A DNA stretch of 64,000 nucleotides. Source: Sepiola atlantica (lineage: Eukaryota; Mollusca; Cephalopoda; Sepiida; Sepiolidae). Of the stretch, positions 45,985 to 58,645 are shown piece after piece. Position 1 is the first letter of the stretch; each line of letters starts with the position of its first letter. The stretch lies in assembly GCA_963556195.1 (NCBI GenBank), contig OY744519.1, forward strand, positions 31,528,408 through 31,592,407, written 5' to 3'. Below the pieces are notes generated by a model. It ran no database searches, was not told the DNA's origin, and worked only from the letters and a program-made list of their open reading frames with translations. The position numbers and the translations under genes are program-made.

Positions 45985-47660
45985 AACGATTTTTTCCAGT
46001 TGCCAGGGAAAGCAAAAGAGAGAGAGATGAAGTGAGAAAAGAGAATATAGGAGAGATATGGGATGGGGAAAAGAGAGGAGAGAAAGGTAGGGGAAAACGA
46101 GGGTATATATAGACGGGGATAGAGAGAGCTAGAGAGAGAGAAGGAAATTTGTAAAGAAAAAGATGCTATACGTATTTTTAATTATTATATGTTGTTGTCC
46201 ATGCTCCCGGGCAACACCAGACAACTAATCTTTAATTTTTATTTTTATGTTGTGATTCTATTGGAATTTTTTAAAACTAATAAATTTCATTAAAATTACC
46301 TCCCTTGAAAATTAATGAACATAATGTTTTAAGAAAGGATTTGGTGATTTGTTCTTGTTGTTTTACTAAATCACTTTAATTAATTATTCTTAATATCGAT
46401 GAAACTATTGCACATATATAGGAAAATGTGACAGTTAATTTACAAATGAATAACACCAAACGATAATTTATTATAAACTGTTTAAAAATAGTTATGGAAA
46501 TTAGGCATACAAGTATCGGTTTGGGGGTCTTTGCTCTCTCTATATATACAGTATTTCAAAATACTACGTTGTATTATGTGCAAAACCGACCCCCACCCCA
46601 CCCCAAAGTAAAAGAAACGCCTGTGCCGTACATAAAAGCCTCGAATAAAAAAAGTGAAATGCAATGTGGCTGATTCGAACTGTCGACGTAAGGGTTACAA
46701 ATCATTCGTCATTTGTAGGTGTATGATTCGCCCGTTCGGCAGAAGCAGAAGGAACTCAGAACGGTCGAGTCGGTGTCGTTTGGGAGACGTACAGCTCTTG
46801 GTCGTTCGATAACTAAACATTTTTCACTTGGGTACCATAAAGTGACCCCTTCTCCAAAAAAATCAGAATACGGGCAATATTCTTTTAACACTTTATCGCT
46901 TCATATTATTGATTTAAATGGTAATATAGGTGTGATGAATGAAAAAAAGAAGCTTCCGCGTTTATTGATTTAGATAGATCTGCAAGGTTACATCGTCTTT
47001 TCTTTCTTTCTTTTTTTTCTTTTTTCTTTTTGTTTAAATCGCTTGCCAGACGACAATTAATAAAGAAGTTGATTGAAGCAGCCTATTCGTGGAATGTTTT
47101 AGTTAGCCAGAGTCATCAACCAGTTTGCTGTTGCCGCTGTTCAACGCGGACCCCGTTGCCCAAACAAACGGTCAATCGAAGTTTGTTAACCTGCCAAGGT
47201 CGCAAATAATTACGTCCTAATTGCGTAAAACAATGCTGATTATGTCCGCGTTCTTTTGTTATTTTTTTGTTATTTTTTTTTTTGTGTTTTTTTTTTTCTG
47301 TGTGTTTTGTCGGGACCATCATTTTAACGTTACGTGTCCGGCGATGGCTTAAAATACATGTAATTTCAACCCATTTGCCTCCCACCTAGTGTCAAAGGCG
47401 TCTAACGTGGGCACTTTCCGATGAGGTCCAATCGGTCCACTTATAGATTTCTAGTGTCGTTACACATATCCAATTAACTCAATTTGCACCAGCAAATAGC
47501 AACAAATGAAAAATGAATAATAAAAAATAAATCTAATTTTGATCAAAATCCATTACATGATTTTGATTTTAGCCAATATCTAAAATTTAAGGATTAAAGT
47601 TAAGGAGTCTTAAGAAAAAATTGAAATTCAGGGAATTTTGCTTTATTAGTGTTTAATGAT
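45985..47660. other. Unassigned stretch with GA-rich and poly-T parts
   Basis: GA-rich at 46015-46145; T-rich at 47255-47300. Frames of 60-90 codons lack recognised domains. Confidence 0.4.
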
Positions 47661-47671
47661 TATTGATCAAA

Positions 47672-48007
47672 TTCAATGAAACTCTGAAATATTTGAATTT
47701 GTTCTCATATTATGTCCCTTAAAGACCCTTTTAAATATTTCAAAGAAACTGAAATTCTGGGGATATTTATTAATTGATGTCTAATAGCTTTTGTTAAAAT
47801 TTCACAAAAATAGGAGATATCTGAATTTTCACGAAGGGCTTTTACCCCACTACTCTTCAACCCATTTGCAAAAAACTAAATACAGCCAACATTACCGTCC
47901 CTTGCGCCTAACAGCTGTGTTCAAAAATTCATAATGATCGGTTAATTAGTTTAGGAGTGAATCCTGTGATAGAAATATGCAAAATACCTAACTTTAGATA
48001 GATAGAC
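47672..48007 (+). repeat. Dispersed repeat R3 ending in GATA run, copy 2
   Basis: Counterpart of 25195-25500. This copy has an extra ~30 bp (ATATGCAAAATACCTAACTT) before TAGATAGATAGA. Confidence 0.75.
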
Positions 48008-48391
48008 TATTTAAATCGCTACATTAATTTAAAATAATTAACAGTTCTTTCATAAGTTTGTTGTAAACACGAAACACAAACTTTCGCATGTATTTATATA
48101 GAAAGATAACCCTAAAACATTTTGGGAATTTTGATACAAATGTATTTATCTTTTAAATATGACCGTAAAGAAAGGAAAAGAAAAAATAATTTTCCTGAGC
48201 GATCGTGTGTGGGTGAGGGTGTTAAGCTAGTGTTAGGGTTGTGCGACTAACCTGCTGATCCATTCATTGTAGAATGATGTGGAAGCAAATGAAATGCGAG
48301 ATTTAAATCAAATGAAGGAAAAACATAAAACACGCGAGAAGCTTGCAGATGTATTTTTTCAACTAACGGAAAACATATTCCCGCGTAAATG

Positions 48392-48496
48392 CGATAACAA
48401 TAACAATAACAATAACAATAACAATAACAATAACAATAACAATAACAATAACAACAACAATAACAATAACAATAACAATAACAATAACAATAACAA
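48392..48496. repeat. (AACAAT)n hexanucleotide repeat
   Basis: About 17 units with one AAC-rich variant. Poly-Asn and Cys-Tyr frames are artefacts. Confidence 0.97.
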
Positions 48497-48631
48497 TGAC
48501 AAGTTAAGTGTACAGTTGCTGATGTTACTTTGTTTCTAGTAATAAACGATGGCTTACGCACACCCATATGTGTGTGGGGGGAGGTATACATACATATATA
48601 TAGTTCCGTGTGTGTGTACATACATATATAT

Positions 48632-48772
48632 AGTTGTGACTAAGTGGTTAACGACACAGACTGAGGACCTGGGTGTGCCAGGTTCGAATCCAGTTCGTTC
48701 CACAGAAACACTTTCATCAAAACCTACACCTGAGCTTGTGTCTAACCTCCTGGAGAGGAGGTAAATAAAATA
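48632..48772 (+). mobile_element. Complete tRNA-headed SINE
   Basis: The A-box TGACTAAGTGG (48637) and exact B-box GGTTCGAATCC (48681-48691) form a tRNA-like head. They are followed by TTCGTTCCACAGAAACAC and the tail CCTGAGCTTGTGTCTAACC, TCCTGGAGAGGAGG, TAAATAAAAT. The tail is the same as in the U2-headed and older SINEs, but the ~150-bp body is absent. The tail can form the hairpin CCTCC/GGAGG. Confidence 0.88.
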
Positions 48773-48937
48773 ATACCCTTCTAGATGTGTCCGCTTGCAT
48801 AGACAAAAATAGACCTTAATTCTCTTCCATTCACAGTTGTTATCTTGACCGCATGGTCCTAGGCGTTCAGACAGAATTTAAAATGTTGACTCGGTTCTGA
48901 GGGTTTCGAATCGCGTGACCTACAAAACAATTATCCC

Positions 48938-48970
48938 CCACACTGATGATTCCCGGATAAGGATGAAACG
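48938..48970 (+). ncRNA. Hammerhead-like motif, family B, 3' part decayed
   Basis: CCACA at 48938-48942, core CTGATGA intact, stem II TCC/GGA, GAAA at 48965-48968. Stem III and the 3' strand of stem I are not recognisable afterwards. Confidence 0.55.
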
Positions 48971-49239
48971 CAGGTACACATCAATATATGTAAACAGGGG
49001 GCGTTGTTTTTAACTTACCATTTTAAAATTGATTGCAACCTGGTCAAAATCAAATCAGTCTTCCTAAAGAAAAGGCAGGATAGACACATTTGAACACAAA
49101 TGCTAAACATTTGTACACGAAATAAAACAATATTCTTAAACAGAAGTATATGTTATATCAAAATCAAAGGAATAATGGAATTTAAAAAGACAATAACAAA
49201 GAATAGTTAATTATTAAAATGGCCGTTTGCAAAGCAATA

Positions 49240-49855
49240 TTAGAATTAGTTAACTCTACGCCCTAGATTACATATACATCCGCAGCATATGAGAATCGAT
49301 AGGATTCTCTTGTAGCAGTCACCAATAGGAACTACTTTTGAATGCGTAATCACTGTCCCTGTGAGCTGGCATGTCAAATCAAATCACAGGGCGCAGTAAT
49401 ATCGTTAGTTCCCTAAGGGACTACTTATGTCCCCTTAGGGTTCGAGGAAAAAGATCAGACGACCTCCTGGCACCAGCTTGGACACATCGCAGAGAGCACC
49501 AGCGAGGAACGAGGAAACGCTCTCTCTCCCGCCGCCGTCGCCACTTGACGACTACTACCATCTTCACATGAAGAAATCCACGGGCGGCCCTAAGAACTCT
49601 TATATTCTTCCTCTTCCTCAGACGGACACCGTCCCACTCTCTTCTACCTATACCAAACGGTATAGGTAACCTTGAGTTAATACACCCCCTTTTTGTTATA
49701 GTTACAGAAATACTTTTCGTTGTTCCGTTTCTTTACGAGAAGATAAAAGGATAACCCCTTTCATCCTATCATCATCTCATTACACTCTTACCATGTAAAG
49801 TTGAATTAACTTGAAATAGGGCGTCTTGACTTCACCGTTAATCCGAGAAATTTAT
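49240..49855. repeat. Diverged dispersed repeat with a GC-rich middle
   Basis: Both ends resemble 10855-10995. The middle (49380-49640) is more GC-rich than surroundings, with GTCCCCTTAGGG and CTCCCGCCGCCGTCGCC. Two ~65-codon frames have no recognised domain. Confidence 0.35.
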
Positions 49856-49859
49856 TCAT

Positions 49860-51090
49860 ATCGAAGAAAAGATTTGTAACGCGTTGTTCTTTCGTAATAA
49901 GAGTTAATAAAACAACTTATCAAGGTTTATCGCTAGTAAATTGTTTTGTTGATTCGCAGGCCGCTTGTGTGCTTGCACTTTGCAATGTCATGCGTTTCTC
50001 ACGAAATAGTCATAAAAAGAAAACACTTAAGAGGTTTACGCTCATATAAATTAATTACATCAGAAGTGCAGTGGGGGGGGCATGAATGTCTCCAGAAGAA
50101 AGAAAAACAAGAGGCAGAAAAAAGGGAGGGTGGGTTAAAGAAGAAAAAGACGGAAAATAGAAAGAAACAAAAACGGAAAAGAAAAAAAAAGGAGATTAAA
50201 ATGTAGCGAGATACGATGTTGAGTGTGTAAAAATAAGACTAGACTAGAAAATTCCATGTAAGGTTAGTGTAGCAAGGAAATGAAATTTTCCATTAGAGGT
50301 TAAGTTAGAAGTTAGGCTGACGTGTACTGGTAGTTACGTCATGAGAGGAAGTATGTGGCAGAAAAGAGTTGGGAGTTGGACGTCAAAGTGGTCGAACGCT
50401 GTGTTTTTTATGCTTCCGCCACCCGACGGGGTTAAGCCGGAAAGATGCAGTTCATCTAAATATACTTACTCTAATTTGCTGTAAAAAGGTAAATCAAAAG
50501 CCCAGAGCAAATATTGAAGTTATTTGTAGTTCTTTTAATTACTTCCATTATCCCAGTCACAAAGAGAAAGAAGAAATGATCAACATTTCTCCGACTACTA
50601 CTTTGACCACTCTGGGAGACGTCACTATCCAATGAGCCAATTACAGCGTGTCAACGAAACGATCAGCTGTTTCTGTCGACGTAGAAGACGATGGACAATC
50701 GGTGAGTACAGTAGAAACTTTCCGTTACAAAATATGGAAAGAAAAAGAATAAATAAAGACAAATAATTGGTAGACATGATACCCGACCAAATTTTATTAT
50801 CTCCTGGGGTTTATACCAACAAAAATGAAGAAAAACAAGTCTTGTTCTGATAAAGGTACTTTAAGTACCGATAGTCTCAGATTATAAAAAAGAAGAAAAA
50901 AATGTAATTCATTTTAAATTGCATCATTATTTTGTTGAATTTTCTATTATAAATATTAATACATAAGATGTGGACATTTCTTAATTGAAACACGTGTTAC
51001 CAGGCACACATCACATCGCCGAAACTTGACTAATACCTGATGTGTGTGGGGGTGTGATTGTGTGGGTGTATCTAGGCAGTATCTTCTCTT
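49860..51090. other. Unassigned non-coding stretch
   Basis: A-rich Lys/Glu frame at 49946-50206 is low complexity. CTGATAA at 50848 followed by a perfect GGTACTT/AAGTACC hairpin and GATAG may be a further ribozyme relic. Confidence 0.4.
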
Positions 51091-51097
51091 GCAGGCA

Positions 51098-51359
51098 AGT
51101 ATTGTTGTATATGAGAGACAACTCATGTCTAGATATCCTTTGGTAGATCCTTTCAATAGTCCGAATCAGGATCTTAGTTTCGGATGAGAATTTGCTAATG
51201 AATTTGCCATAGTTTAGATTTGTCTCCCGAGTACTTTCAGACCCACCCGGGTCCATCTTCAGGGGAATGAAGTTAATCAGGTACAGACCACGTGTTAGTG
51301 TTTCGGACTATTGAAAGGATCTACCAAAGCATATCTAGACATGAGTTGTCTCTTATATT

Positions 51360-51366
<7 letters not shown>
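51098..51366. mobile_element. Inverted repeat with an HHR in its spacer
   Basis: The left arm 51098-51166 and right arm 51300-51366 are inverted copies (GAGACAACTCATGTCTAGATAT, GATCCTTTCAATAGTCCG) with ~94% identity. The ~133-bp spacer contains the hammerhead at 51224. A TA tract adjoins the right arm. Confidence 0.85.
51224..51267 (-). ncRNA. Complete hammerhead ribozyme motif (family M)
   Basis: Minus strand, every element present. Stem I is TTCCC/GGGAG (4 Watson-Crick pairs plus T-G). Core CTGAAGA is at 51256-51262, then one T. Stem II is GGACCC/GGGTCT (5 pairs plus G-T) with loop GGGT. GAAA is at 51235-51238, stem III is palindromic AGTACT, and C at 51229 is the cleavage base. The best single candidate in the window. 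Activity is not shown. Confidence 0.78.

Positions 51367-51440
<74 letters not shown>
51367..51440. repeat. (TA)n tract
   Basis: About 72 bp of TA directly after the right arm of the foldback. Confidence 0.95.
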
Positions 51441-51443
<3 letters not shown>

Positions 51444-51444
51444 C

Positions 51445-51956
51445 TGCTATAAAAGCTACGTAAAAAAATATGTTTCGTCAATTACGACAAATTTTATGTT
51501 CAATCGACTTCATCGATTTTTATATTTAATCCTGATCGATAATTTTTATTGTAGGTCCGATCGACAGAAGTGTAGTCTTATCACACACGTCTGTATACAT
51601 TTAGAATTCAAGCTCAAACGAATAAGAATCCAATTTTAACGTCAATGTTCAACGCTAGTTTTTCAGATTTATTTGGTTTTTCGAATCCCATGATCGTCCG
51701 ACGAGTACCATGACTGTCTTTTTATCAATGTGTCTGGAGGATGCATTGTATGCATAAAATCGCTGCTTAATGTTCCCCTTGTGTCATTCCGACGATGTTT
51801 TACTGATTGGGTTTGGTGTTTGGGGTGTAATTTTAGTCTCATAAATAAAATATTTCACGCAGTCCCTCAGATAGGCGTTGTCTCCAGTTTTGCAAGAACA
51901 ATTGGATGTAGCTTGAGGTATAGGCCTGGCGGTGATTTTTGTTTTCATGTGAACGG
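51445..51956. other. Unassigned non-coding stretch
   Basis: Nothing recognised. Confidence 0.4.
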
Positions 51957-51960
51957 ATGA

Positions 51961-52302
51961 GTATTGATTTACTCCTCTCCAGGAGTTAGGCACAAGGCCA
52001 GTTTTTATCTTACTCCCACAAGTAAGATGTGACCCAAGGTCGGGTCGGGAAAGTGGGGTTTAAAAATTGCCTGGGCAGCCCCGTCGGCATCCCCCTGTAG
52101 GGGCGCCTCAGACAGTAAGCAACAAACTTACTCCTCCCCAAAGAGAGGAGGCAAAGCCTGGGAGGGTGGACCTCCTAGAACTGCACAGGACAGACCCATA
52201 GACCGGCGTAAATCAAGCCCCGAAGGCCAAGACAATACCAGTCTATGGAGTGCAGTATCCATCGGAACAGATACTACACTTTGATCTTAGCCAAAAGGCC
52301 AA
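51961..52302 (-). mobile_element. U2-headed SINE, short subfamily
   Basis: Minus strand: GGCCTTTTGGCTAAGATC, GTGTAGTATCTGTTCC, linker, body and tail GAGAGGAGTAAATCAATA. Lacks the ~48-bp segment (GGGGTTTAAAAATTGCC junction on the plus strand). No clear target-site duplication. Confidence 0.9.
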
Positions 52303-52309
52303 AAAATTA

Positions 52310-54210
52310 CATAAGCTATGTTGTGGAGAGAAGAGCTTATCTAATGGTTTTAGAAATAAACTACATATACAATGTAAGCTTGTCTTTAACAATAATACCT
52401 TCACTGTGGCTGATCCACTTCATATAACCAATGTATTTCCTTTGCTCATTTGGAAATGTTATTGCTATGAACCAGAATAAACCCCAACCGTCATACATGG
52501 GCTATAATATGACCAGCCTATTCCATAAAGTCACGTATCGTCTATCAAATTTAAAGTAAGTTACATGTTTTGTAGGCCAACTTTGTCGACATTACTAAAC
52601 AGCATAACAGATCTATTTGAACGAACGTAAATATTAATTTGTGAATGACAATAAATACAAAACGATTAAAAGTGGAAAAATAAAACATATTTTCGTACGA
52701 ATAAGAAAATATAAATGAATCAAATAAAATCTATCTACTGTAAACAACAGAATTTTTCAAGAAACCGCGAAAAAAAACAACGAAAAAAGTAAATAAAAAA
52801 AATAACAACAAACAAATAATCCCACAGACAATGGCGGATAGTTATCACTGAATTGTCTGAGTTACCCGGACTATCGAATGTTCTCTACCACACCTTGGAC
52901 GGAGAACACACTCTTCTCTCTGTTCACCTCCGCGCAGATGACTTCAAACAATGAATCATAGAAAAAAAAAACATGGAAACGTGAGAGGTGTGACACACAC
53001 AACACAAAGAGATTCATATTCAATGAAGCGAGGAAAAATGTCCAGGAAGAAAAAAGAAAAAATGTGATATATACACCACGAGTCAAAAATATTTCTCATC
53101 CTAAATATGTTATTTTTCATGAAACAAGTTAACCCACGAGCGCCTATGGTCCCCTTTGTAGGGATAATTAACCATATTTTACAAACATCTCTATTTTTTT
53201 TCAGAGATACCTATAGTTAGTGATAAAGATTAGAGCGTCTTTTAAATATGCTTGATATATATTGGCAACACTAATGTCTCAGTTTTCAGTATACTGTGAA
53301 AATCGTGAGTGGAAGGAGACTAACAGTTTCATCTATTATTCAACCAACCCACATTTTTATATAGTACTATCAAGAAAACCCGACGGTGCTCGGGATTGAA
53401 TGAGGATTACTACTATGTATTTTTTTCAATATGCTCATAGCACCATATTATTCTTTTTGTTTTAACTGGCCCCGTTTCTCCTGTTTCGCTCCCTAATATA
53501 GTCGAGAGAAGCTAAAATATTGCAACACTCTCTGAATTAGTGTCTTATACGTAAGGTTTAAATTTCATTAAAATCGGATATACGCATTTGAAGTTTTAAA
53601 TGAAGTTCTGTCTCCACGGGTCACGTAGAGGTGGGAGTATGTACATATTTGTCAACTGGAAGGTAACGTATGGATTCGGAACCACTTCCATTGTCTTCCT
53701 CGGATGATTTTATACTTGAGTTTGAGTTAACTTGACTTGAGTCATCCTATGCCAGTAGGCGTAGGTAAAATTCTGAGCTCCAGGGGTGGTGCTGTGACTG
53801 TCATGTTTTTTTTTATGGTTGGATATGCATAGATATCGCCACACCTCTATACATATACACCGCTTGGTATTCTCGAATGGTCACCCATCTGGTACTGACC
53901 AGGTTCAACGTCGCTTAACTTCGGTGATCTAACGAGAATCAGTGTGTCAACATGATTATGCCGAATAATTTCATAAAAATAGGATATATTTGAAGTTTAA
54001 GGCGGTTAAATTCTCATAGCATCCTTAGTGTGTGTGTGTGTGTCCATAAATTACATAGAATGAACATTTTACAAATTTACTTAAAATGCATAAAATTAAT
54101 GTTTTAGAAGAGAACGTACCTTTTATAAATCATCAAATATCCTCAAAATACATAGAAATAAACGCCCATAAATTGCATAATTTTTTTTTTAATAGATCAA
54201 ATTAATATCC
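52310..54210. other. Unassigned AT-rich stretch
   Basis: Frames at 52245-52480 overlap the SINE and are artefacts. Text near 53540-53600 and 53960-54000 (TTTCATNAAAATNGGATAT) repeats loosely and may be LINE 3' remnants. Confidence 0.4.
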
Positions 54211-54214
54211 TTTT

Positions 54215-54540
54215 TATTTACCTCCCCAGGAGGTTAGGCACAAGGCCAGGTTTATCTTACTCCCACAAGTAAGATGTGACCAAAGCTCGGGTCGGAAAGT
54301 GGGGTTTTAAAAGCCAGCGCCCGAGAAGGTGAGCACTCTGGCCATTAAAAATTGCCTGGGCAGCCCCGTCGGCATTCCCCGGTAGGGGCGCCTCAGGCAG
54401 TAAGCAATAAACTTACTCCTCCCCAAAGAGGGGAGGCAAAGCCTGGGAGGGTGGACCTCCTAGAACTGCACAGGACAGACCCATAGACCGGCATAAATCA
54501 AGCCCCGAAGGCCAAGACGATACCAGTTTATGGTGTGTAT
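54215..54540 (-). mobile_element. U2-SINE family, long subfamily, head truncated
   Basis: Body, ~48-bp segment and tail (CTTGTGCCTAACCTCC, GGGGAGGTAAATAAA) are intact, but sequence after the linker turns into GGTGTGTATCAGGGATA instead of the U2 block. The copy is therefore 5'-truncated or decayed at the head. Its tail (AGGAGG...TAAATAAA) is closer to the tRNA-SINE tail than other U2 copies. Confidence 0.85.
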
Positions 54541-54544
54541 CAGG

Positions 54545-55435
54545 GATACAACAATCCTTAAAATACATAAGAGCAAATAATTTTCATAGAATTAACACCC
54601 TAGACATCTACTAAAATTTAAATTCATTTAACGTCTTAAAATAGAAGAAATTTAAATTTTTAATGGAAAAAATTGCTCGCAAATATTTTATTAACATGTT
54701 TCGATTTTATTGAAATGCCGGAAAATTTTGAAGCATTATTCTTTGGACTCAATATATTGGAAATGTTTTTTTTTTGTTGTTTTTTTTTATATATATAAAT
54801 AATCGCGAATAATAACATGTAACAGGTGTGTGTTTCTTTCCATAGATTAAATATTTGATATAAAATCTAGCTAAAATATCTGTCTATTCAGAGCGAATCG
54901 TAATAACAACAAACTTAAAATTGACATCTTATAAATATCATCGCAAGCGAATTTCGTGTTAATCACCCAGTTACGACATATTGTTTTTGCTTTTTTACTA
55001 GTTTAGCTATGTTTTATTGGTATTACTGTTTCCGATACAGAACCGGAAGTGAGAGCCGGATACTACTTTAATCCAAGCCATTAAATTAAAAGTGGGTTCT
55101 TTGATATGATAGAGATGCATTTCCGGTCCGATCTGAGACCTTACTTCCAGAAAAAGCAAGATGGCTTCCACTGATTATGTTACTCACAACCAATATTTAC
55201 GACAAATAAACATGCTTATATTTTACATTAAATATTAACATTAAACTTTTGAACGCAAATATGTAACAAATGTGTAGGTAAACTAAAATAAATTGTTTTT
55301 GACTAATTTTCAAACTGTATTTCCTTTAAAATAATTTATGTCAGCAATAGTAACGTTTACTAAATTTACTTATATGGATTCACTAAACCAAATATCATTT
55401 TGTTCTTATCTATGAGCATAAACGTGCGATTTCAT
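54545..55435. other. Unassigned AT-rich stretch
   Basis: Nothing recognised. Confidence 0.4.
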
Positions 55436-55439
55436 TATC

Positions 55440-55745
55440 TATGTAATACTAAAACTCAGTGAATTTTGTATTATGTGAATCATTCTGACTACTGTTCTCA
55501 TCATATATGTTATTCTCACAACGTTTCCACCGACGTAACCTCCGACCTTCTTCAGGTGCGTCTTGTCGAACTCGGGAATCTTCATGCCGAACTCGGAGAT
55601 TTGTATGGAATTTCCAACTGAACCCTTCACTTGATCCACGAGGGAGGCTGGTTCTCGTTCCGTCAGCCATGACCGGGTAGAAGTTTTCAGTACTGTTTAT
55701 TATATTCTCCGCCCGTAACGAGGATCGAACTTCCAACCTCTAGAA
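55440..55745 (-). repeat. Dispersed HHR-bearing repeat, family A
   Basis: Counterpart of 3650-3905: GAGAATAACATNNAC, CACCTGAAGAA, GAGTTCGACAAGAC and GGCTGACGGAACGAGA (minus-strand reading) are shared in order. It ends with GGTTGGAAGTTCGATCCTCG, where GTTCGATCC resembles a B-box. Confidence 0.7.
55517..55558 (-). ncRNA. Hammerhead-like motif, family A
   Basis: Minus strand: stem I CAC/GTG, core CTGAAGA, extra A, GGTCGG...CGGTG (stem II pairing mostly lost), GAAA, ACGT, T, GTG. Confidence 0.5.
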
Positions 55746-55749
55746 GTAA

Positions 55750-56306
55750 CATAACTGTGATAATTACACATTAAATTACCATTTTTTTGTTCAATAAAAA
55801 TTCGATTATTTATTAAAATAAAAAATACGATAGCATAAAATTAAACGAACTTTTTTTAGATCCTATTTTTTAAATGATTTAATTACTAAATTAAATCCAC
55901 CACAATGGATTTCGGTTTCTTCGTAAACAAATCGGACGTCTTTTTTAATATTTTGTCTATAGTTGAAAAAAAAAAGACTGAATTACTTCGTGACCCTTCG
56001 AAATTTGAAAGGAATTTAAGCATTTAAATGTGTTGAATAGAAAATTATTTCTGTCTTTAGCATTTTTAGCAAATCCTAATGTATTAAAAGATTGAAAGTT
56101 TTTGAAGCTCTTTACATCCAACAATTTGATAAATAGAGATTAAAACATTACCTGAACAGAATTAATTATAGTTTTATAACAATTAGGTTCACTTAATAAT
56201 TTAATGACCAAATAATACTGTGATAATTAAATTTATGTTTAAGAATCCTATTAAAAATAATAATTTGATAAAAAAAGAACATAATTTGTATTTTTTAACT
56301 TAAACT

Positions 56307-56337
<31 letters not shown>

Positions 56338-56395
56338 GAAATCACGGGCAATGCCGGGTAACAACAATTATTATTATTTAAAAGGAAGCTATGCT
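55750..56395. other. AT-rich stretch with poly-A
   Basis: Poly-A of about 26 at 56313-56338 precedes ATCACGGGCAATGCCGGGTA; no retroposon body recognised. Confidence 0.4.
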
Positions 56396-56397
56396 AG

Positions 56398-56738
56398 TAT
56401 TGATTTACTCCTCTCCAGGAGTTAGGCACAAGGCCAGTTTTTATCTTACTCCCACAAGTAAGATGTGACCCAAGGTCGGGTCGGGAAAGTGGGGGTTAAA
56501 AATTGCCTGGGCAGCCCCGTCGGCATTCCCCGGTAGGGGTGCCTCAGGCAGTAAGCAATAAACTTACTCCTCCCCAAAGAGGGGGGGGGCGAAGCCTGGG
56601 AGGGTGGACCTCCTAGAACTGCACAGGACAGACCCATAGACCGGCGTAAATCAAGCCCCGAAGGACAAGACAATAATACCAGTCTATGGGGTGTAGTATC
56701 CATCGGAACAGATACTACACTTTGATCTTAGCCAAAAG
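56398..56738 (-). mobile_element. U2-headed SINE, short subfamily
   Basis: Minus strand: TTTTGGCTAAGATCAAAGTG, TAGTATCTGTTCC, linker, body and tail GAGAGGAGTAAATCAATA. The head lacks the first GGCC, so it is truncated by about 10 bases. It carries the short-subfamily junction. An expanded G run (GGGGGGGGG) at 56581 is private to this copy. Confidence 0.9.
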
Positions 56739-56744
56739 TTTTAT

Positions 56745-57290
56745 AGTAATTGCTCTTAAAATGACAATAATAAAAAATTTAATAACTCTGCAATAGACCT
56801 GAGTCACTGTATCATGAAAAAGCATATGAAGCAATCCTTAAAAAAACATTCTAGCAAGTGTCTTAAACTTTTTTTAATAATTGTATACCATTTTAATATT
56901 AGCCCACCAAAATATAGATATGGACGACGTCAAATAATAAGCCTGTACCTCCCTCTTCAGTTGATATCTTTTAATAAGGATGAGGAGGCAAATATTTTAT
57001 TTTGGTTGAGTAAGAAACCCAAAACGGGCAGATGAAACACTTTTTAGCCTTGGTAGGCAATCACCTAGAGATGGTGTCTCGATGAAAGCACGAGTCCCCA
57101 TCACCTCACTGGGATGGAGTCGAAAAAGGCATTCAGCCAACAACAAAAAAATGCCTCAACTAATGGAAATGACTTCCAAAGAAAATCTGTCAAATTTCAG
57201 ACGACGTAGTTTAAATGTTGGAATGAAGACCCGGCCAGAGTTTGGAAGTCAATTTCTAAAAGCCGTCCAACACATGCCAGCATTAAACCA
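56745..57290. other. Unassigned non-coding stretch
   Basis: Frames at 56814-57035 and 57082-57294 (about 70 codons each) are not recognised. CGAAAAAGGCATTCAGCCAA and the text to 57290 resemble no family I can name. Confidence 0.4.
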
Positions 57291-57296
57291 ATGACA

Positions 57297-57401
<105 letters not shown>

Positions 57402-57499
57402 CTTGCTTGTCACTGTGCACACTTCACGTGTACACGAATGTTTTAAATGATTGGAGGAAGGACGGGTGACAATAGAAGTGTTGGGAGGAATGGAATTAT

Positions 57500-58215
57500 G
57501 TAAATAACTAGGAGAGAAAGAAAGAGAGAAGAGAGGAGAAGAAAGAGGGGGAAAGAGCGAAATAAGGAAGAGAGAGTCTATTATGACATCAGAATGTATT
57601 CTGACTTTATGAAATCCTTTCACAATGTAATAGAATGGTGATAATAATTAAAAGAGAGATAAGAAGAGAGAGAAAGGAGGTAGAGAGAGGAGGAGAAAAG
57701 AGAGAAAATGGAAACAGAAGGGAAAGAGATGAGGGGGGGGGAAGAGAGGAGTTATTATGACGTCACAATGTATTCTGACTAAATAATGTGTTGACATTAT
57801 AACGAAACCATGTTAATAATTAACCGAGAGGGGGAGACAACGAGGAAAAGAGAGAGGGGGAAAAGAAAGAGCGAAGAGAGAGGGTTTATTATGACATCAC
57901 AATGTATTCTGACTTTATGAAATCCTTTCACAATGTAATAGAATGGTGATAATAATTAAAAGAGAGATAGAAGAGAGAGAGAAAAGAGGTAGAGAGAGAG
58001 GGTGAAAAGAGAGAAAAGGGAAACTGAAGGGAAAGAGATGAGGGGGGAAAGAGAGGAGTTATTATGACGTCACAACGTATTCTGACTGAAATGTGTTGAC
58101 ATTGTAACAAAACGATGTTAATAATTAACCGAGAGGAGAGACAACGAGGAAAAGAGAGAGGGGGGAAAGAAAGAGCGAAGAGAGAGGGTTTATTATGACA
58201 TCACAATGTATTCTG
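57500..58215. repeat. ~306-bp GA-rich tandem repeat with half-units
   Basis: AATGTATTCTGACTTTATG lies at 57593 and 57901, and a third start (AATGTATTCTGATTTTGTG) at 58205: spacing 308 and 304. Inside each unit a related half-unit starts at TTATTATGACGTCAC (57752 and 58059). GA-rich filler makes up the rest. Confidence 0.9.

Positions 58216-58645
<430 letters not shown>

Noticed and set aside
49946..50206. 86-codon Lys/Glu-rich frame as a nuclear protein fragment
   Set aside because: The C-terminal half is simple A-rich sequence; no domain or homologous copy seen.
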